A stretch of 63,647 bases of DNA, taken from the IMG/VR virus record IMGVR_UViG_3300032080_000005, positions 1 to 63,647 of that record, one strand, 5' to 3'. The stretch's first letter is position 1, and every line of letters starts with the position of its first letter. Made by a program: the position numbers and the translations under genes. The notes under the pieces were generated by a model. The model was not told the DNA's origin. It made no database searches and worked only from the letters and a program-made list of their open reading frames with translations. Positions 1-6,862 of this stretch are shown piece after piece. The stretch comes from a virus.

Positions 1-171
1 GAACAACTGTCTCCTCTCGTCAGAGGTCTTATCGCGATTGTGCTTATCGTTCTAGGCACGTCTGTTTGGATCGGCTTCACGGGTGCCTGGACGCTTAGCG
101 GCCTGGCCCTCAACGTCGCCGGAGGCTTGATGCTCGGCCGCATTTTCGCTGAAGCTGAAGGCTACAAGTAG
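1..171 (+). CDS. 3' part of a small membrane protein
   Basis: The reading frame is open from the first base of the window and stops with TAG at 169-171, so the start lies outside. The visible 56 residues are mostly hydrophobic, with one segment rich in Ile, Val and Leu (residues 10-25) and a second Gly/Ala/Leu-rich segment (about 30-48), then a charged end. It looks like the tail of a small integral membrane protein. No family is recognised. Its stop codon overlaps the -35 box of the next promoter. Confidence 0.6.
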   Translation, partial: EQLSPLVRGLIAIVLIVLGTSVWIGFTGAWTLSGLALNVAGGLMLGRIFAEAEGYK

Positions 172-197
172 ACAAACACGCACAAACGCAGTAAGCT
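169..197 (+). promoter_or_regulatory. sigma70-type promoter before the 92-aa gene
   Basis: TAGACA at 169-174 and TAAGCT at 192-197 are separated by 17 bases. The repeated 10-mer TGAGCTATCC follows at 203-212, about where transcription would start, so it could act as an operator. Confidence 0.5.
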
Positions 198-202
198 TTA
201 CA

Positions 203-212
203 TGAGCTATCC
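203..212 (+). repeat. TGAGCTATCC repeat, possible operator or stoperator
   Basis: First of nine exact copies, all read on the + strand: 203, 1154, 1945, 5571, 57558, 57930, 58112, 58625 and 59418. One-mismatch copies lie at 7329 and 60498. Copies at 203, 58112 and 58625 are intergenic next to gene starts, and the copy at 57930 begins in a stop codon and ends one base into the next start codon. Several coding copies force the codons GAG CTA TCC (Glu-Leu-Ser), using the Leu codon CTA, which is rare here. The pattern recalls stoperators of mycobacteriophage L5, but no binding protein is identified. Confidence 0.55.
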
Positions 213-236
213 ACTACCAAGGAGGTTGATCCATAT

Positions 237-515
237 ATGGCACGTCCGACTCTGGTCGTGAAGAACATTGCCGATGCAGGCAAGCGGTACACGAAGGTCG
301 CGAAAGACGGCCGCAAGGCAGTCCGCACGGAGTTCGGCATTCCGTTCGCGCTTCAGGACATCATCGCCGCGAAGCCGCGGGCCAAGAGCGCCATCCTGGG
401 CGTCCTGAGCAACGGCGACCGCTTCAACGGGCAGAAGCTCGTGCGGCTGCTGGCGCGGACCCCCGACCTGACGGTCAAGGAGGTCGTGAAGGGCGTCGAG
501 AAAGCCGCGCTCTGA
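237..515 (+). CDS. conserved-looking basic protein of unknown function
   Basis: A 92-residue protein with many Lys, Arg and Val residues and no membrane segment. An AAGGAGG element (220-226) precedes the ATG. The C-terminal half has alternating charged and aliphatic residues, consistent with helices. The next gene starts on the last base of its stop codon, so the two are translationally coupled. I do not recognise a family. A nucleic-acid-binding or structural role is possible but unsupported. Confidence 0.7.
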   Translation: MARPTLVVKNIADAGKRYTKVAKDGRKAVRTEFGIPFALQDIIAAKPRAKSAILGVLSNGDRFNGQKLVRLLARTPDLTVKEVVKGVEKAAL

Positions 516-736
516 TGTTCGCCGTTGGCATCGGTGTCATCCTCTCGGTCATCATCAAGGCGCTGCTCGTCATCGCCCTCGTACTCGGCGGTGCCTACGC
601 ACTGACGACCTACGTCGAGCTGCCGGGCCTCGTGGATACGTTGATCTGGATCGGCGCCGGTGGTTACGCGCTGCTCTGCGTGATTGGCGTGTTCACGGTC
701 ATCGGCGCACTTGCCGAGGCCGGGCGCCGCTTTTAG
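515..736 (+). CDS. small integral membrane protein
   Basis: 73 residues with two strongly hydrophobic segments: about residues 3-30, rich in Val, Ile and Leu, and about 43-66, after a short polar turn with TYVELPG. It ends in a basic Arg-Arg-Phe tail. ATG overlaps the preceding TGA by one base. The stop overlaps the stop of the convergent gene at 733-1473. The two-helix hairpin would suit a holin or other membrane protein. No specific family is recognised. Confidence 0.7.
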   Translation: MFAVGIGVILSVIIKALLVIALVLGGAYALTTYVELPGLVDTLIWIGAGGYALLCVIGVFTVIGALAEAGRRF

Positions 737-1473
737 CGCGGACAGTTAATGCTGAGGACTCCCGGCACGCAGGCTTGTGCCGGGAGTCCCGACGCCTCTA
801 CTTCAACGATAGGAGGAACAGAAATTGGCGATTCCTGAGCAGGCTTTGGAACTTGACCTCCCGACGATCCTGATTGGTTCTGCGGGGAAGGTGAAGGGGT
901 TGGCCCCGCCTGGGGTGGAGGAGTATGGTTTCCTTTCGGTGCCGGGGACGCTTCGGGTTGGCCTCCGGCTTGATTGCCCGGATTCGGACCCGACCCACCT
1001 TCAGGTGCTGCTTCGTTTGCTGGAGGCTCGTTACGAACCCCCGGCTGATTGTCCGCCCGCCGTTTTGGAGACGATCCTGAATCTGAATTCTGCGTTGAAC
1101 GACCGGCTTCTTGGTCAACAGCGCGACGATCTTCCGCGCGCTGCTTAGCTTCCTGAGCTATCCGCCGACAGTCAACGTCATCAACTCTAGTGATGTCGGG
1201 GCGCTTAGCCAGCAATTCACAGAGCTGGTAGTCGGTGATGGAGTCAATGGCCGCCTGGAAGGATTCCTGACACTGCCGAGATTCTGAGCCATAGCGCAGG
1301 CAGGGCGATTCGATTTTGGTGATGCGCTCATTCTGCGCCACATCCGCCTGGTTGTTCAGCACGAACGTCACTGCAATGGCCAAAACCGCAACAACGCCGA
1401 GAACGAACCGCAGCCGGTCGATGTAGACCTGTAGGCGCGTGGGTGGGTGGGGGGTCTTCGTCCGCGAGTACAT
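733..1473 (-). CDS. membrane-anchored protein with long proline-rich tail
   Basis: 246 residues. A short basic N-terminus is followed by one transmembrane helix (about residues 22-40), then a Cys-containing, predicted helical exposed domain (about 45-110 with Cys at four positions) and a low-complexity stretch rich in Pro, Gly, Asn and Ser (about 115-215). A short C-terminal piece has two more Cys. This is the architecture of a single-pass protein with its bulk outside the membrane. It is the last gene of a leftward operon and overlaps the 31-aa gene by TGATG. A role in lysis (spanin-like) or superinfection exclusion is a guess. Confidence 0.65.
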   Translation of the reverse strand: MYSRTKTPHPPTRLQVYIDRLRFVLGVVAVLAIAVTFVLNNQADVAQNERITKIESPCLRYGSESRQCQESFQAAIDSITDYQLCELLAKRPDITRVDDVDCRRIAQEAKQRAEDRRAVDQEAGRSTQNSDSGSSPKRRADNQPGVRNEPPANEAAPEGGSGPNPGNQAGGQPEASPAPKGNHTPPPQAGPTPSPSPQNQSGSSGGQVPKPAQESPISVPPIVEVEASGLPAQACVPGVLSINCPR

Positions 1474-1568
1474 CAGATTCCGTAGGCCATGATCGACAGC
1501 ATAAGCGCCTGCGCCCAGACGAAGCAGACCGCGCTCGTCAGCGGAAACTTCACGGCTGCCGTGAGCAT
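1473..1568 (-). CDS. 31-aa hydrophobic peptide
   Basis: The short frame starts on the last base of the upstream stop (TAATG) and its TGA overlaps the ATG of the downstream gene (TGATG). It encodes one membrane-spanning segment rich in Ala, Val and Leu. Tight coupling at both ends is the main evidence that it is real. Function unknown; a holin or antiholin-like peptide is possible. Confidence 0.5.
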   Translation of the reverse strand: MLTAAVKFPLTSAVCFVWAQALMLSIMAYGI

Positions 1569-1750
1569 TATCCCCTCAAGTCCCATTTGAGCGAAATGCA
1601 GGCGGCCGCCAGGCCAATGGCCGCGATGACGATGGTTGGGTCCGGCTCTTTCCCGTTCGAAGGCCCGATTATGAACTCGTATACGAGGATGCCGAGGGCG
1701 GCGATGAACAGTATCAGGCGCCCTACCTGGGACCACGACGACGGCCTCAT
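1568..1750 (-). CDS. 60-aa membrane protein with two helices
   Basis: Two hydrophobic segments, about residues 10-26 and 40-54, are joined by a charged loop with GPSNGKEPDP, and the protein ends in a basic tail. This is the size and topology of small phage holins. The start overlaps the stop of the upstream 11-codon frame by ATGA. Together with the 31-aa peptide and the proline-rich anchored protein it forms a three- or four-gene leftward operon separate from the endolysin genes at 31.8-33.2 kb. Confidence 0.6.
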   Translation of the reverse strand: MRPSSWSQVGRLILFIAALGILVYEFIIGPSNGKEPDPTIVIAAIGLAAACISLKWDLRG

Positions 1751-1782
1751 TCATCGGCGGGGGTCTGATCGGCGGTAGGCAT
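1747..1782 (-). CDS. 11-codon leader peptide at the head of the leftward operon
   Basis: ATG at 1782-1780 lies 6 bases after a TAGGAT hexamer (1794-1789 on the minus strand), the spacing of a leaderless transcript, and its TGA overlaps the next ATG. The peptide is acidic and Pro/Thr-rich. It may serve only to load ribosomes on a leaderless mRNA. Confidence 0.35.
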   Translation of the reverse strand: MPTADQTPADE

Positions 1783-1797
1783 GAAGCTATCCTACCA

Positions 1798-1834
1798 TTG
1801 ACAGATCAGTTGCGCACGCGCTACAGTTCTGTCT
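1798..1834 (+). promoter_or_regulatory. consensus promoter for a leaderless gene
   Basis: TTGACA at 1798-1803, an 18-base spacer, TACAGT at 1822-1827, then 7 bases to the ATG at 1835. Transcription should start at or next to the A of ATG. This is the best example in the window of a full -35/-10 promoter joined to a leaderless start. Confidence 0.7.
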
Positions 1835-2104
1835 ATGCCTGCGCGCCACTTCACCTACACCGTTCCTTCGAGCATCGAAGGCGAACCCGACGAGGTCGTG
1901 GCAATCGCGATCCAGCAGATTCAGTCGCTCGCGGCCGTGGTCGCTGAGCTATCCACCGATACCTTCGTCCAGCTACGCGCCGCCGGGATCGACCCGGACG
2001 CCGACGAGGCTGTCTCGAAGTGGCTGGCATCCGAGGGCGGCGCCAAAGCGCGCGACATCGTCTACGCAGCACGTCACTTCGTCGAAGCGACGAAGGCACT
2101 CTAA
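1835..2104 (+). CDS. 89-aa soluble protein of unknown function
   Basis: The start is fixed by the promoter directly upstream, which leaves no room for a ribosome-binding site. The protein is acidic and mostly helical, with a repeated Ala-rich pattern and a C-terminal stretch ending HFVEATKAL. It contains one copy of the TGAGCTATCC repeat in its coding sequence (1945-1954), read as Glu-Leu-Ser. It sits alone between two promoters, so it may be expressed early. No family recognised. Confidence 0.65.
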   Translation: MPARHFTYTVPSSIEGEPDEVVAIAIQQIQSLAAVVAELSTDTFVQLRAAGIDPDADEAVSKWLASEGGAKARDIVYAARHFVEATKAL

Positions 2105-2661
2105 AACTGCTGTCTATCCACTCGTAGCCTTCAACAGCAGTACAACTGGCGCCCGCACATCTAACCGGATCGGGACCATAGTCCACTGGTATGCACATGC
2201 GGCACTGGGACCAGCTCACTATGAGGCGTCCAGCGGTGGAGAACATCCCGGCGGCTCAGGTCTAGAAATCCCTGCCCCGGCTACCACGTAGCCCGCCTCA
2301 CAACCAGTGTGGCAGCCGTGTCAAGTCCTACCCGGCCGCCCTCTCCAGGGTGACGTGGCCCGACGCCGCTGCTACCCCCTCCGGGGTCGCGAGGCGTCGA
2401 GCGTACACGTTCAAATTTCATTTGTCAAAACAGGCTTATTTGCAGGGCTTTTGCGGGTTCGGGGCGTAAGGAAATGAAAGGCCGATTCAAAGGCTTTGGC
2501 CCTCTTGAAGGGCCTGATTTGGCTCTGTAAGCGGGATCGCGGCGTTTTGGTTTCCGTTTTAGGGCGCGAAGGCTTTGGCCCTCTAACTGAAGCTGCTCCA
2601 TCCTTGACGGCGGCTATATCGTGAGTTCCGTGAGTACGAAACCCCGAGCAAAGGAGGAGTC
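2105..2661. other. 557-base region without a convincing gene
   Basis: No frame with coding character was found. The region holds AT-rich patches (about 2408-2450), two copies of GGCTTTGGCCCTCT (2492-2505 and 2571-2584) that can fold as small hairpins with a TTTG loop, and a second hairpin GGCCCT/AGGGCC at about 2498-2514. The same element occurs near 52689 and 53985, so it is likely a shared control site. The downstream gene has an AAAGGAGGAG ribosome-binding site. Confidence 0.5.
2492..2505 (+). repeat. GGCTTTGGCCCTCT element, copy 1 of 4
   Basis: Copies at 2492-2505, 2571-2584, 52689-52702 (last bases GT rather than CT) and 53985-53998. All lie in noncoding control regions. The core can pair as GGC/GCC around TTTG. 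Confidence 0.6.
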
Positions 2662-3243
2662 ATGTTTCATCGAGTAGGCGTCATCCTAGCAGTCCTGATC
2701 CTGGTGGCCTTCTACGCCATATCTGTTGGCGAACTTGCGGCCAAGCCGGTCCCCGAGCGCTGTACCACGGCTGCCTTCCAGTCGTTCGCGGCCGACGTGT
2801 GGGATGCGCGCTGGCAGCGCGGTGCCCCCGCCCCGGCGGCCATCCGCGCCAAGCGGAAGCGCGTCGCGTGTGCCCCGGTCGCCCATCGTCGGGCCATGAT
2901 CCGCATCTGGGATCGGGAGCGCGACCACTACTACAGCGTGCGCCGCACGAAGCTCTGGCAGGCGCGCGTCACTCCCTATCCCGGCGGCGGCCGTCTGTGG
3001 GCGATCCCCTACTACATCGTTGCCTGCGAGTCGGGAGGCCGCGCCAACTCTCCGGCCGCCCCCAATGGCGCCTACTCGCTGCTGACCGATCCCCTCCAGG
3101 GAGTTCCGACGTGGGAGACTTGGCGGCCGGATTGGGCGGATGGCTATGCGGCGCCGTATCAGGCGCCGAAGCGCGCCCAGGACATCGCCGCCCATCGGCT
3201 GTGGGTCGCCTACGGCACGGAACCGTGGGTAGAGTGCGCATAA
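2662..3243 (+). CDS. secreted Rpf/lysozyme-like muralytic protein
   Basis: 193 residues with an N-terminal hydrophobic segment (about 4-26) that would act as signal or anchor, a Cys/Arg-rich middle, and a C-terminal domain (about 112-193) resembling the resuscitation-promoting factor/lysozyme-like fold: IVACESGG at about 119-126 supplies the catalytic-Glu position, followed by NGAYSLL and a terminal WVECA with a paired Cys. In Rpf proteins this domain cleaves peptidoglycan glycan strands. A strong SD (AAAGGAGGAG) precedes the ATG. It is not near the endolysin genes, so it may act during infection or modify the wall rather than cause final lysis. Family assignment is by motif only. Confidence 0.7.
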   Translation: MFHRVGVILAVLILVAFYAISVGELAAKPVPERCTTAAFQSFAADVWDARWQRGAPAPAAIRAKRKRVACAPVAHRRAMIRIWDRERDHYYSVRRTKLWQARVTPYPGGGRLWAIPYYIVACESGGRANSPAAPNGAYSLLTDPLQGVPTWETWRPDWADGYAAPYQAPKRAQDIAAHRLWVAYGTEPWVECA

Positions 3244-3279
3244 GCCCAGAGCTAATATCGGCCCTCATATAAGGGAATA

Positions 3280-3345
3280 GCTGATACCCACAACCCCACG
3301 CCGTTGTAGGGCCGGGTCACAACGGCGTGGGGTTGTGGGGTCAGC
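3280..3345 (+). terminator. long GC-rich hairpin terminator
   Basis: About 22 base pairs can form between 3286-3307 and 3319-3341, extended by GCTGA/TCAGC at the base, with an 11-base loop. There is no T-run, as is usual in GC-rich actinobacterial phages. It separates the Rpf-like gene from the next promoter. Confidence 0.7.
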
Positions 3346-3371
3346 CTCTAGGGTGCTTTATCAGGCTGGCT

Positions 3372-3400
3372 TTGAGTGTTGCCATGCTCGGTAGTATAGT
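3372..3400 (+). promoter_or_regulatory. sigma70-type promoter
   Basis: TTGAGT (3372-3377), 17-base spacer, TATAGT (3395-3400). It fires toward the HNH gene and lies just after the hairpin at 3280-3345. About 180 bases of leader would precede the ATG at 3579. Confidence 0.6.
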
Positions 3401-3441
3401 GGGCTTGGTTATCAGCCGTTTGAGGGGGACTCCCTCATCAT

Positions 3442-3505
3442 ATGTCAAGCCGCCATATCGCACCCGACATCCATTGACAGGGCGCGGCTTGACATGCGCT
3501 ATACA
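3442..3505. promoter_or_regulatory. inverted-repeat operator with overlapping promoter boxes
   Basis: ATGTCAAGCCGC (3442-3453) and its exact reverse complement (3484-3495) flank 30 bases. The right arm contains TTGACA (3489-3494), another TTGACA lies at 3474-3479, and a TATACAT segment is at 3500-3506. The arrangement suggests a regulator that binds both arms and controls the promoter of the HNH gene. The 335-base gap 3244-3578 holds nothing else that I can support. Confidence 0.55.
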
Positions 3506-3578
3506 TTGGTTTTGAGAGGGCGCCACACTTCAAACGAAGCCCAACACGCTGTCGCGTCCCACAACGAAAGGAAATCAC

Positions 3579-4517
3579 ATGTCAATTTCAGAATTTACTC
3601 CGGCCGAGAATCCCCCGGTAACCAAAGGCGCGGCGCCGGACGACGATGTAGCGGCTGCCATCCAACGTCCGGTTCCCACCGCGCTCGCGCAACCGCTGCA
3701 TCGTCAAATCTTCTTGGACACCCATCCCGGCAGTCCGTGGGATTGCTATTTCTGCGGCGGTGCGGTCGAGGAGCTTCACGTCCATCATCGTGATGGCGAC
3801 CATGACAACAACGCCCCGGACAACCTTGTGGCGACGCATGGCGACTGCCACGCGCATCATCACCGCTCCGGGCTGGAATCATTCGAGCGGCCGCCTGCGG
3901 CAAGTCGGCTTCGGATCGCGGCCGGTAGCCTCGATGACATCGAAGGGCTGCGGAAGTCCGTGGCGAATCAGCGTCGGGGACTAGTGGCACATCAGCTACT
4001 TGACGCGAAAGCGGAAAAGCTGATTGATGCTCAGCTAGAGCACATCAAAGCAATGGAGCGGGCGGCGACGCTGGCACTCAAACACGCGGTGCGCGAGCAC
4101 CCGCTGGCGGACTGGATTAAATCCACGCATGGGATCAGCGAAAAGGGTGTCGGCCGCCTTCTTGCTGCCATTGGCGAGCCAGCCTACAATGCCGCCGAGG
4201 ATCGCCCACGGCGTGGTCCCGCAGAGCTGTGGGCCTACTGCGGCTATGCGCCAGGGCAGAAGCGGCGGCGTGGACAGAAGTCGAACTGGAATGCGGAGGC
4301 CAAAATGCGCGCCTACGTTGTCGCCGAGACGGTGGTCAAGGTCGGTGGCCCATACCGCGAAGTCTACGATCAGGCGCGTGCTTCGTGGGCTGATCGCGAC
4401 ACGAGTGACGGCCACAAGCACAACCACGCGCTGCGGCTCGTTGCCAAGGCGATTCTTCGCGACATCTTCGTGCGGTCCATTGAAGTGCCGACACCCAGGA
4501 GTCATGCGGCCGTATGA
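3579..4517 (+). CDS. HNH nuclease fused to IS110-type (Transposase_20) C-domain
   Basis: 312 residues. An HNH-like zinc site occupies about 54-100: CYFCGG, HVHHRDGDHDNN, then DNLVATHGDCHAHHH. After a predicted coiled coil (about 125-175) a helix-hairpin-helix region resembles the C-terminal domain of IS110/IS116/IS902 transposases: HGISEKGVGRLLAAIG, then LWAYCGYAP and a basic stretch. The N-terminal DEDD domain of IS110 transposases is absent and appears replaced by HNH. SD ACGAAAGGAAA precedes the ATG. I infer a DNA-cutting or structure-recognising enzyme of replication or recombination, or a stand-alone homing-type nuclease. The catalytic serine of IS110 enzymes is not obvious. Confidence 0.7.
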   Translation: MSISEFTPAENPPVTKGAAPDDDVAAAIQRPVPTALAQPLHRQIFLDTHPGSPWDCYFCGGAVEELHVHHRDGDHDNNAPDNLVATHGDCHAHHHRSGLESFERPPAASRLRIAAGSLDDIEGLRKSVANQRRGLVAHQLLDAKAEKLIDAQLEHIKAMERAATLALKHAVREHPLADWIKSTHGISEKGVGRLLAAIGEPAYNAAEDRPRRGPAELWAYCGYAPGQKRRRGQKSNWNAEAKMRAYVVAETVVKVGGPYREVYDQARASWADRDTSDGHKHNHALRLVAKAILRDIFVRSIEVPTPRSHAAV

Positions 4518-4521
4518 ACTT

Positions 4522-4575
4522 GCTCCCGCCCACCAAATACCCCGCGTGCTCCTTCCCTCGCCCGTGGGCGGGAGC
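4522..4575 (+). terminator. hairpin terminator after the HNH gene
   Basis: GCTCCCGCCCAC at 4522-4533 pairs perfectly with 4564-4575 around a 30-base loop. It lies directly after the stop codon at 4517. Confidence 0.6.
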
Positions 4576-4604
4576 TTGATCGGTTTTGACGATCATGGTA
4601 GGCT
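4576..4604 (+). promoter_or_regulatory. promoter of the main replication operon
   Basis: TTGATC (4576-4581), 17-base spacer, TAGGCT (4599-4604), immediately after the hairpin. Genes from 4687 to at least 10735 follow with very short gaps or overlaps. Confidence 0.5.
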
Positions 4605-4686
4605 GGTTACGTGATCGGTAGGCCATTCCAGCTTCGCATCCCATTGACTCGGCGCCGCCGGTCATTCAAACTTCAGAGGAGGACTT

Positions 4687-5907
4687 TTGAGTAAGATCGC
4701 CCAGGCAAAGAAACTGATCGAGGGAGGTATGTCCCAGCGCAAGGCGGCTGCCGAGGTCGGTATAGCGCAGTCCACGCTCAGCGAGGCACTGAAGCGCGAA
4801 GGCTTCGAGCCGCCTACGCTTTCATCTGGTCCGACTCCCGCGGGGATCGAGGTTGACGATCAGGATGCCTCCATTACGTCGAAGCCGCTGACTGACCCAC
4901 GCGGCGTTACCCCCGATCAACTGCTGGAGAAACACGGCCTTGATCCCGAGGACTGGATCGTCACGAGCATTCGCGTTTCCGAGTGGGGAAAAACTGACGA
5001 GCCGATGTTTCAGTTGCGCGTCAACGCGACCCGCCGCGAGGGCCTTCTGGTGGTCCCCGACCTTGGCGATGACTTCGTGCCGTGGGAGTACGGCCAGGTG
5101 GAGGAGTACAGCGAGCGCCGCGTGGCGCTGATCCCCGACCTGCACGCGCCCTTCCATGACGAGCGTGCTCTGCGGGCGGTCTGCGATCTTCTCGCCGTCG
5201 AGGAACCGGCGCAGGTCATCTTCTTGGGCGACGTGGCCGACAACTCCATGCTCTCCAAGCACCGGACGCATCGCCGCTTCGGCGCCCTGCTCAACGAGAC
5301 GAACGACGCCGTCGTCGCGAACTTCCGCCGCGTGCGTGAAGCCGTGCCAAACGCGCAGATCATCCTGCTGCCGGGCAACCACGACGACCGCGTTCTCTAC
5401 TACGCCCAGGATATGGCGCCCGAGTTCGAAGCGCTGCGGCCGGGGAAGCTCTCGGACGACGAGGAGACGCCGGAGTCGAGCATCGGCTTCCGCACCCTCT
5501 GGCGGCTGGACGAGCTTGGCATCGAGCTGGTGGACGAGGACTGGAAACTCGCGCAGTTCGGCATCACGCCTGAGCTATCCGCCCGCCACGGCTACTTGAC
5601 CGGGAACAACTCCGAGCGGAAACTGTTGGAGAAGCACGGCCGCTCGCAGATACACGGCCACGACCACCGCGGCAGCCTGATCTATCGCACGAAGCACGAC
5701 CCCCTCGACATTCGCGTTGCGATGTCCTGCGGGACGCTCTGCGAGATTAAACCGGACGGTCTGGGCTACGAGCCGGACCCCGACTGGACCCCCGGCATGG
5801 GCTGGTGCCAGGTCTGGGATGACGGGCTGTTCCAGCTCAGCTTCCTGCCTTACGTCAAGAACAAACTGCTGACGCCCTGGGGCGCAGCCTTCGAGGGGAA
5901 GGAGTAA
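4687..5907 (+). CDS. calcineurin-like metallophosphoesterase with N-terminal helix-turn-helix
   Basis: 406 residues starting at TTG with GAGGAGG a few bases upstream. Residues 1-40 form a Hin/resolvase-like helix-turn-helix (MSQRKAAAEVGIAQSTLSEAL). The catalytic domain spans about 150-370 with metal-binding motifs: PDLHAPFHD, FLGDVADN, LPGNHDD, SARHGYLTG and HGHDHRG. These are the five motifs of the Ser/Thr phosphatase, Mre11 and cyclic-nucleotide phosphodiesterase superfamily. The DNA-binding domain suggests it acts on DNA ends or is tethered to phage DNA. First gene of the replication operon. Substrate unknown. Confidence 0.85.
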   Translation: MSKIAQAKKLIEGGMSQRKAAAEVGIAQSTLSEALKREGFEPPTLSSGPTPAGIEVDDQDASITSKPLTDPRGVTPDQLLEKHGLDPEDWIVTSIRVSEWGKTDEPMFQLRVNATRREGLLVVPDLGDDFVPWEYGQVEEYSERRVALIPDLHAPFHDERALRAVCDLLAVEEPAQVIFLGDVADNSMLSKHRTHRRFGALLNETNDAVVANFRRVREAVPNAQIILLPGNHDDRVLYYAQDMAPEFEALRPGKLSDDEETPESSIGFRTLWRLDELGIELVDEDWKLAQFGITPELSARHGYLTGNNSERKLLEKHGRSQIHGHDHRGSLIYRTKHDPLDIRVAMSCGTLCEIKPDGLGYEPDPDWTPGMGWCQVWDDGLFQLSFLPYVKNKLLTPWGAAFEGKE

Positions 5908-5911
5908 AGAT

Positions 5912-6151
5912 ATGACGAGCGAGCGTAAACCATTCATCTGGGAGGTAAAACTCCAGGCGTCCAACGGCGAAACCGTCATCGAGAAGGTCAGCGCCTTCTG
6001 GTCGCCGGTCTTCGACGGCGTCAAGGAAAGCATCGCCCTCGCGGCGCGCTGCAAGGCGACGATCCGCAACAAGAAGGACGGCCTCCAGTTCCAGGCCATC
6101 GGCGAGCCGAAGCTGTTGGGTCGTCTGGGTGACGAGGGAGTGGCCGCCTGA
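5912..6151 (+). CDS. 79-aa hypothetical protein
   Basis: A small soluble protein following the phosphoesterase by 4 bases, with GGAAGGAG overlapping the upstream end. The first half reads like a beta-rich domain (FIWEVKLQASNGETVIEKV), followed by a helix with Ala and Lys. Its last stop base is the first base of the next ATG. No family recognised. Confidence 0.65.
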   Translation: MTSERKPFIWEVKLQASNGETVIEKVSAFWSPVFDGVKESIALAARCKATIRNKKDGLQFQAIGEPKLLGRLGDEGVAA

Positions 6152-6498
6152 TGGGCGACACCGCAGCCATCCTGGAGCCGCCGAGCGACGAGGCGGCGGC
6201 CGCCGCGCCCGCCGAGGAGACGGCGCCGGAGGAAGTGCCTAGCGTCTTCTCCGTCACGAACCGCTATCTCGTCGGCGCCGCTGAGGTTTCCGACGTAGGG
6301 GAGGACGGCAGCCAGATCATCCGGCTCGCGTCCGCCTCCGGGGGAGCCGTCATCGAGGCCAACCTCTCGCCGCAGCTTTGCGTGTTCATCAAAGGCAAAC
6401 TCGGGGCGGTCAAGGTGGTCAGCGAAGACGACGAGGAGCAGGTCGTTGACGCGGAGGTCGTCGAGGAGGAGGAGAACGATGGATCAGGGTCGGCCTAA
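6151..6498 (+). CDS. acidic 115-aa protein
   Basis: The N-terminal 30 residues are Ala/Glu/Pro-rich and look disordered. The centre (about 35-88) resembles a compact beta-rich domain, and the last 25 residues are almost all Glu, Asp and Val. It overlaps the next gene by 20 bases. The acidic tail resembles those of phage ssDNA-binding proteins, but the core shows no recognised motif, so no function is assigned. Confidence 0.6.
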   Translation: MGDTAAILEPPSDEAAAAAPAEETAPEEVPSVFSVTNRYLVGAAEVSDVGEDGSQIIRLASASGGAVIEANLSPQLCVFIKGKLGAVKVVSEDDEEQVVDAEVVEEEENDGSGSA

Positions 6499-6862
6499 CA
6501 GCGCCACCCAGGTTTCCTCGATGGGGGAGACTCCTGCTGAAGCGCGCCGCCGGATGGCTTCGTCCGGCGGCGCCGATGGCGCGAGCGCGGAGGCAACTCC
6601 GCCGCTTGGCAAGGAGGTCGATGGCCCGCTCCAGCCGCAGCACCTGGCCGCCATCGAGGCAGCCGAGGGTGGATTCTCCGGTGGCGCGGTAGACGGCGGA
6701 ACCACCGAGGACGCGCCCGACGAGATTGAGCCGCCGACGCCGTCGAAAGCGATGGAGACGATTCGCCAGCTCAGCCAGGACAAACTCCAGCTTCAGACGG
6801 AACGGGACGCCGCTCTCGCCAAGCTCGACCGCTATGAGGCGAAGTTCGGGGAGCTGGACTGA
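6479..6862 (+). CDS. 128-residue class protein with C-terminal coiled coil
   Basis: I chose ATG at 6479, inside the end of the previous gene, because AGGAGGAGGAG lies just upstream and the earlier in-frame ATG has no such site. The 127 residues have a low-complexity N-terminal two thirds rich in Ala, Gly, Pro and Glu, and a C-terminal predicted coiled coil (about 88-125, with Arg/Gln/Leu heptads). The stop overlaps the next ATG (TGATG). Likely an oligomerising accessory protein; function unknown. Confidence 0.6.
   Translation: MDQGRPNSATQVSSMGETPAEARRRMASSGGADGASAEATPPLGKEVDGPLQPQHLAAIEAAEGGFSGGAVDGGTTEDAPDEIEPPTPSKAMETIRQLSQDKLQLQTERDAALAKLDRYEAKFGELD

Noticed and set aside
825-1148. A 107-aa + strand frame with AGGAGG before TTG, antisense to the proline-rich protein
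   Set aside because: It lies wholly inside a minus-strand gene that is tightly coupled to two upstream genes. One frame must be a shadow, and the coupled, membrane-anchored protein is better supported. The SD-like sequence is explained by Pro-Pro codons on the other strand.
1851-2246. A 131-aa minus-strand frame
   Set aside because: Shadow of the leaderless + gene at 1835. Very Arg-rich, as expected from reversed GC-rich sequence.
3327-3515. A 62-aa + strand frame with a hydrophobic stretch
   Set aside because: It starts inside the terminator hairpin and spans the promoter and inverted repeat, which is unlikely for a real gene. No SD.
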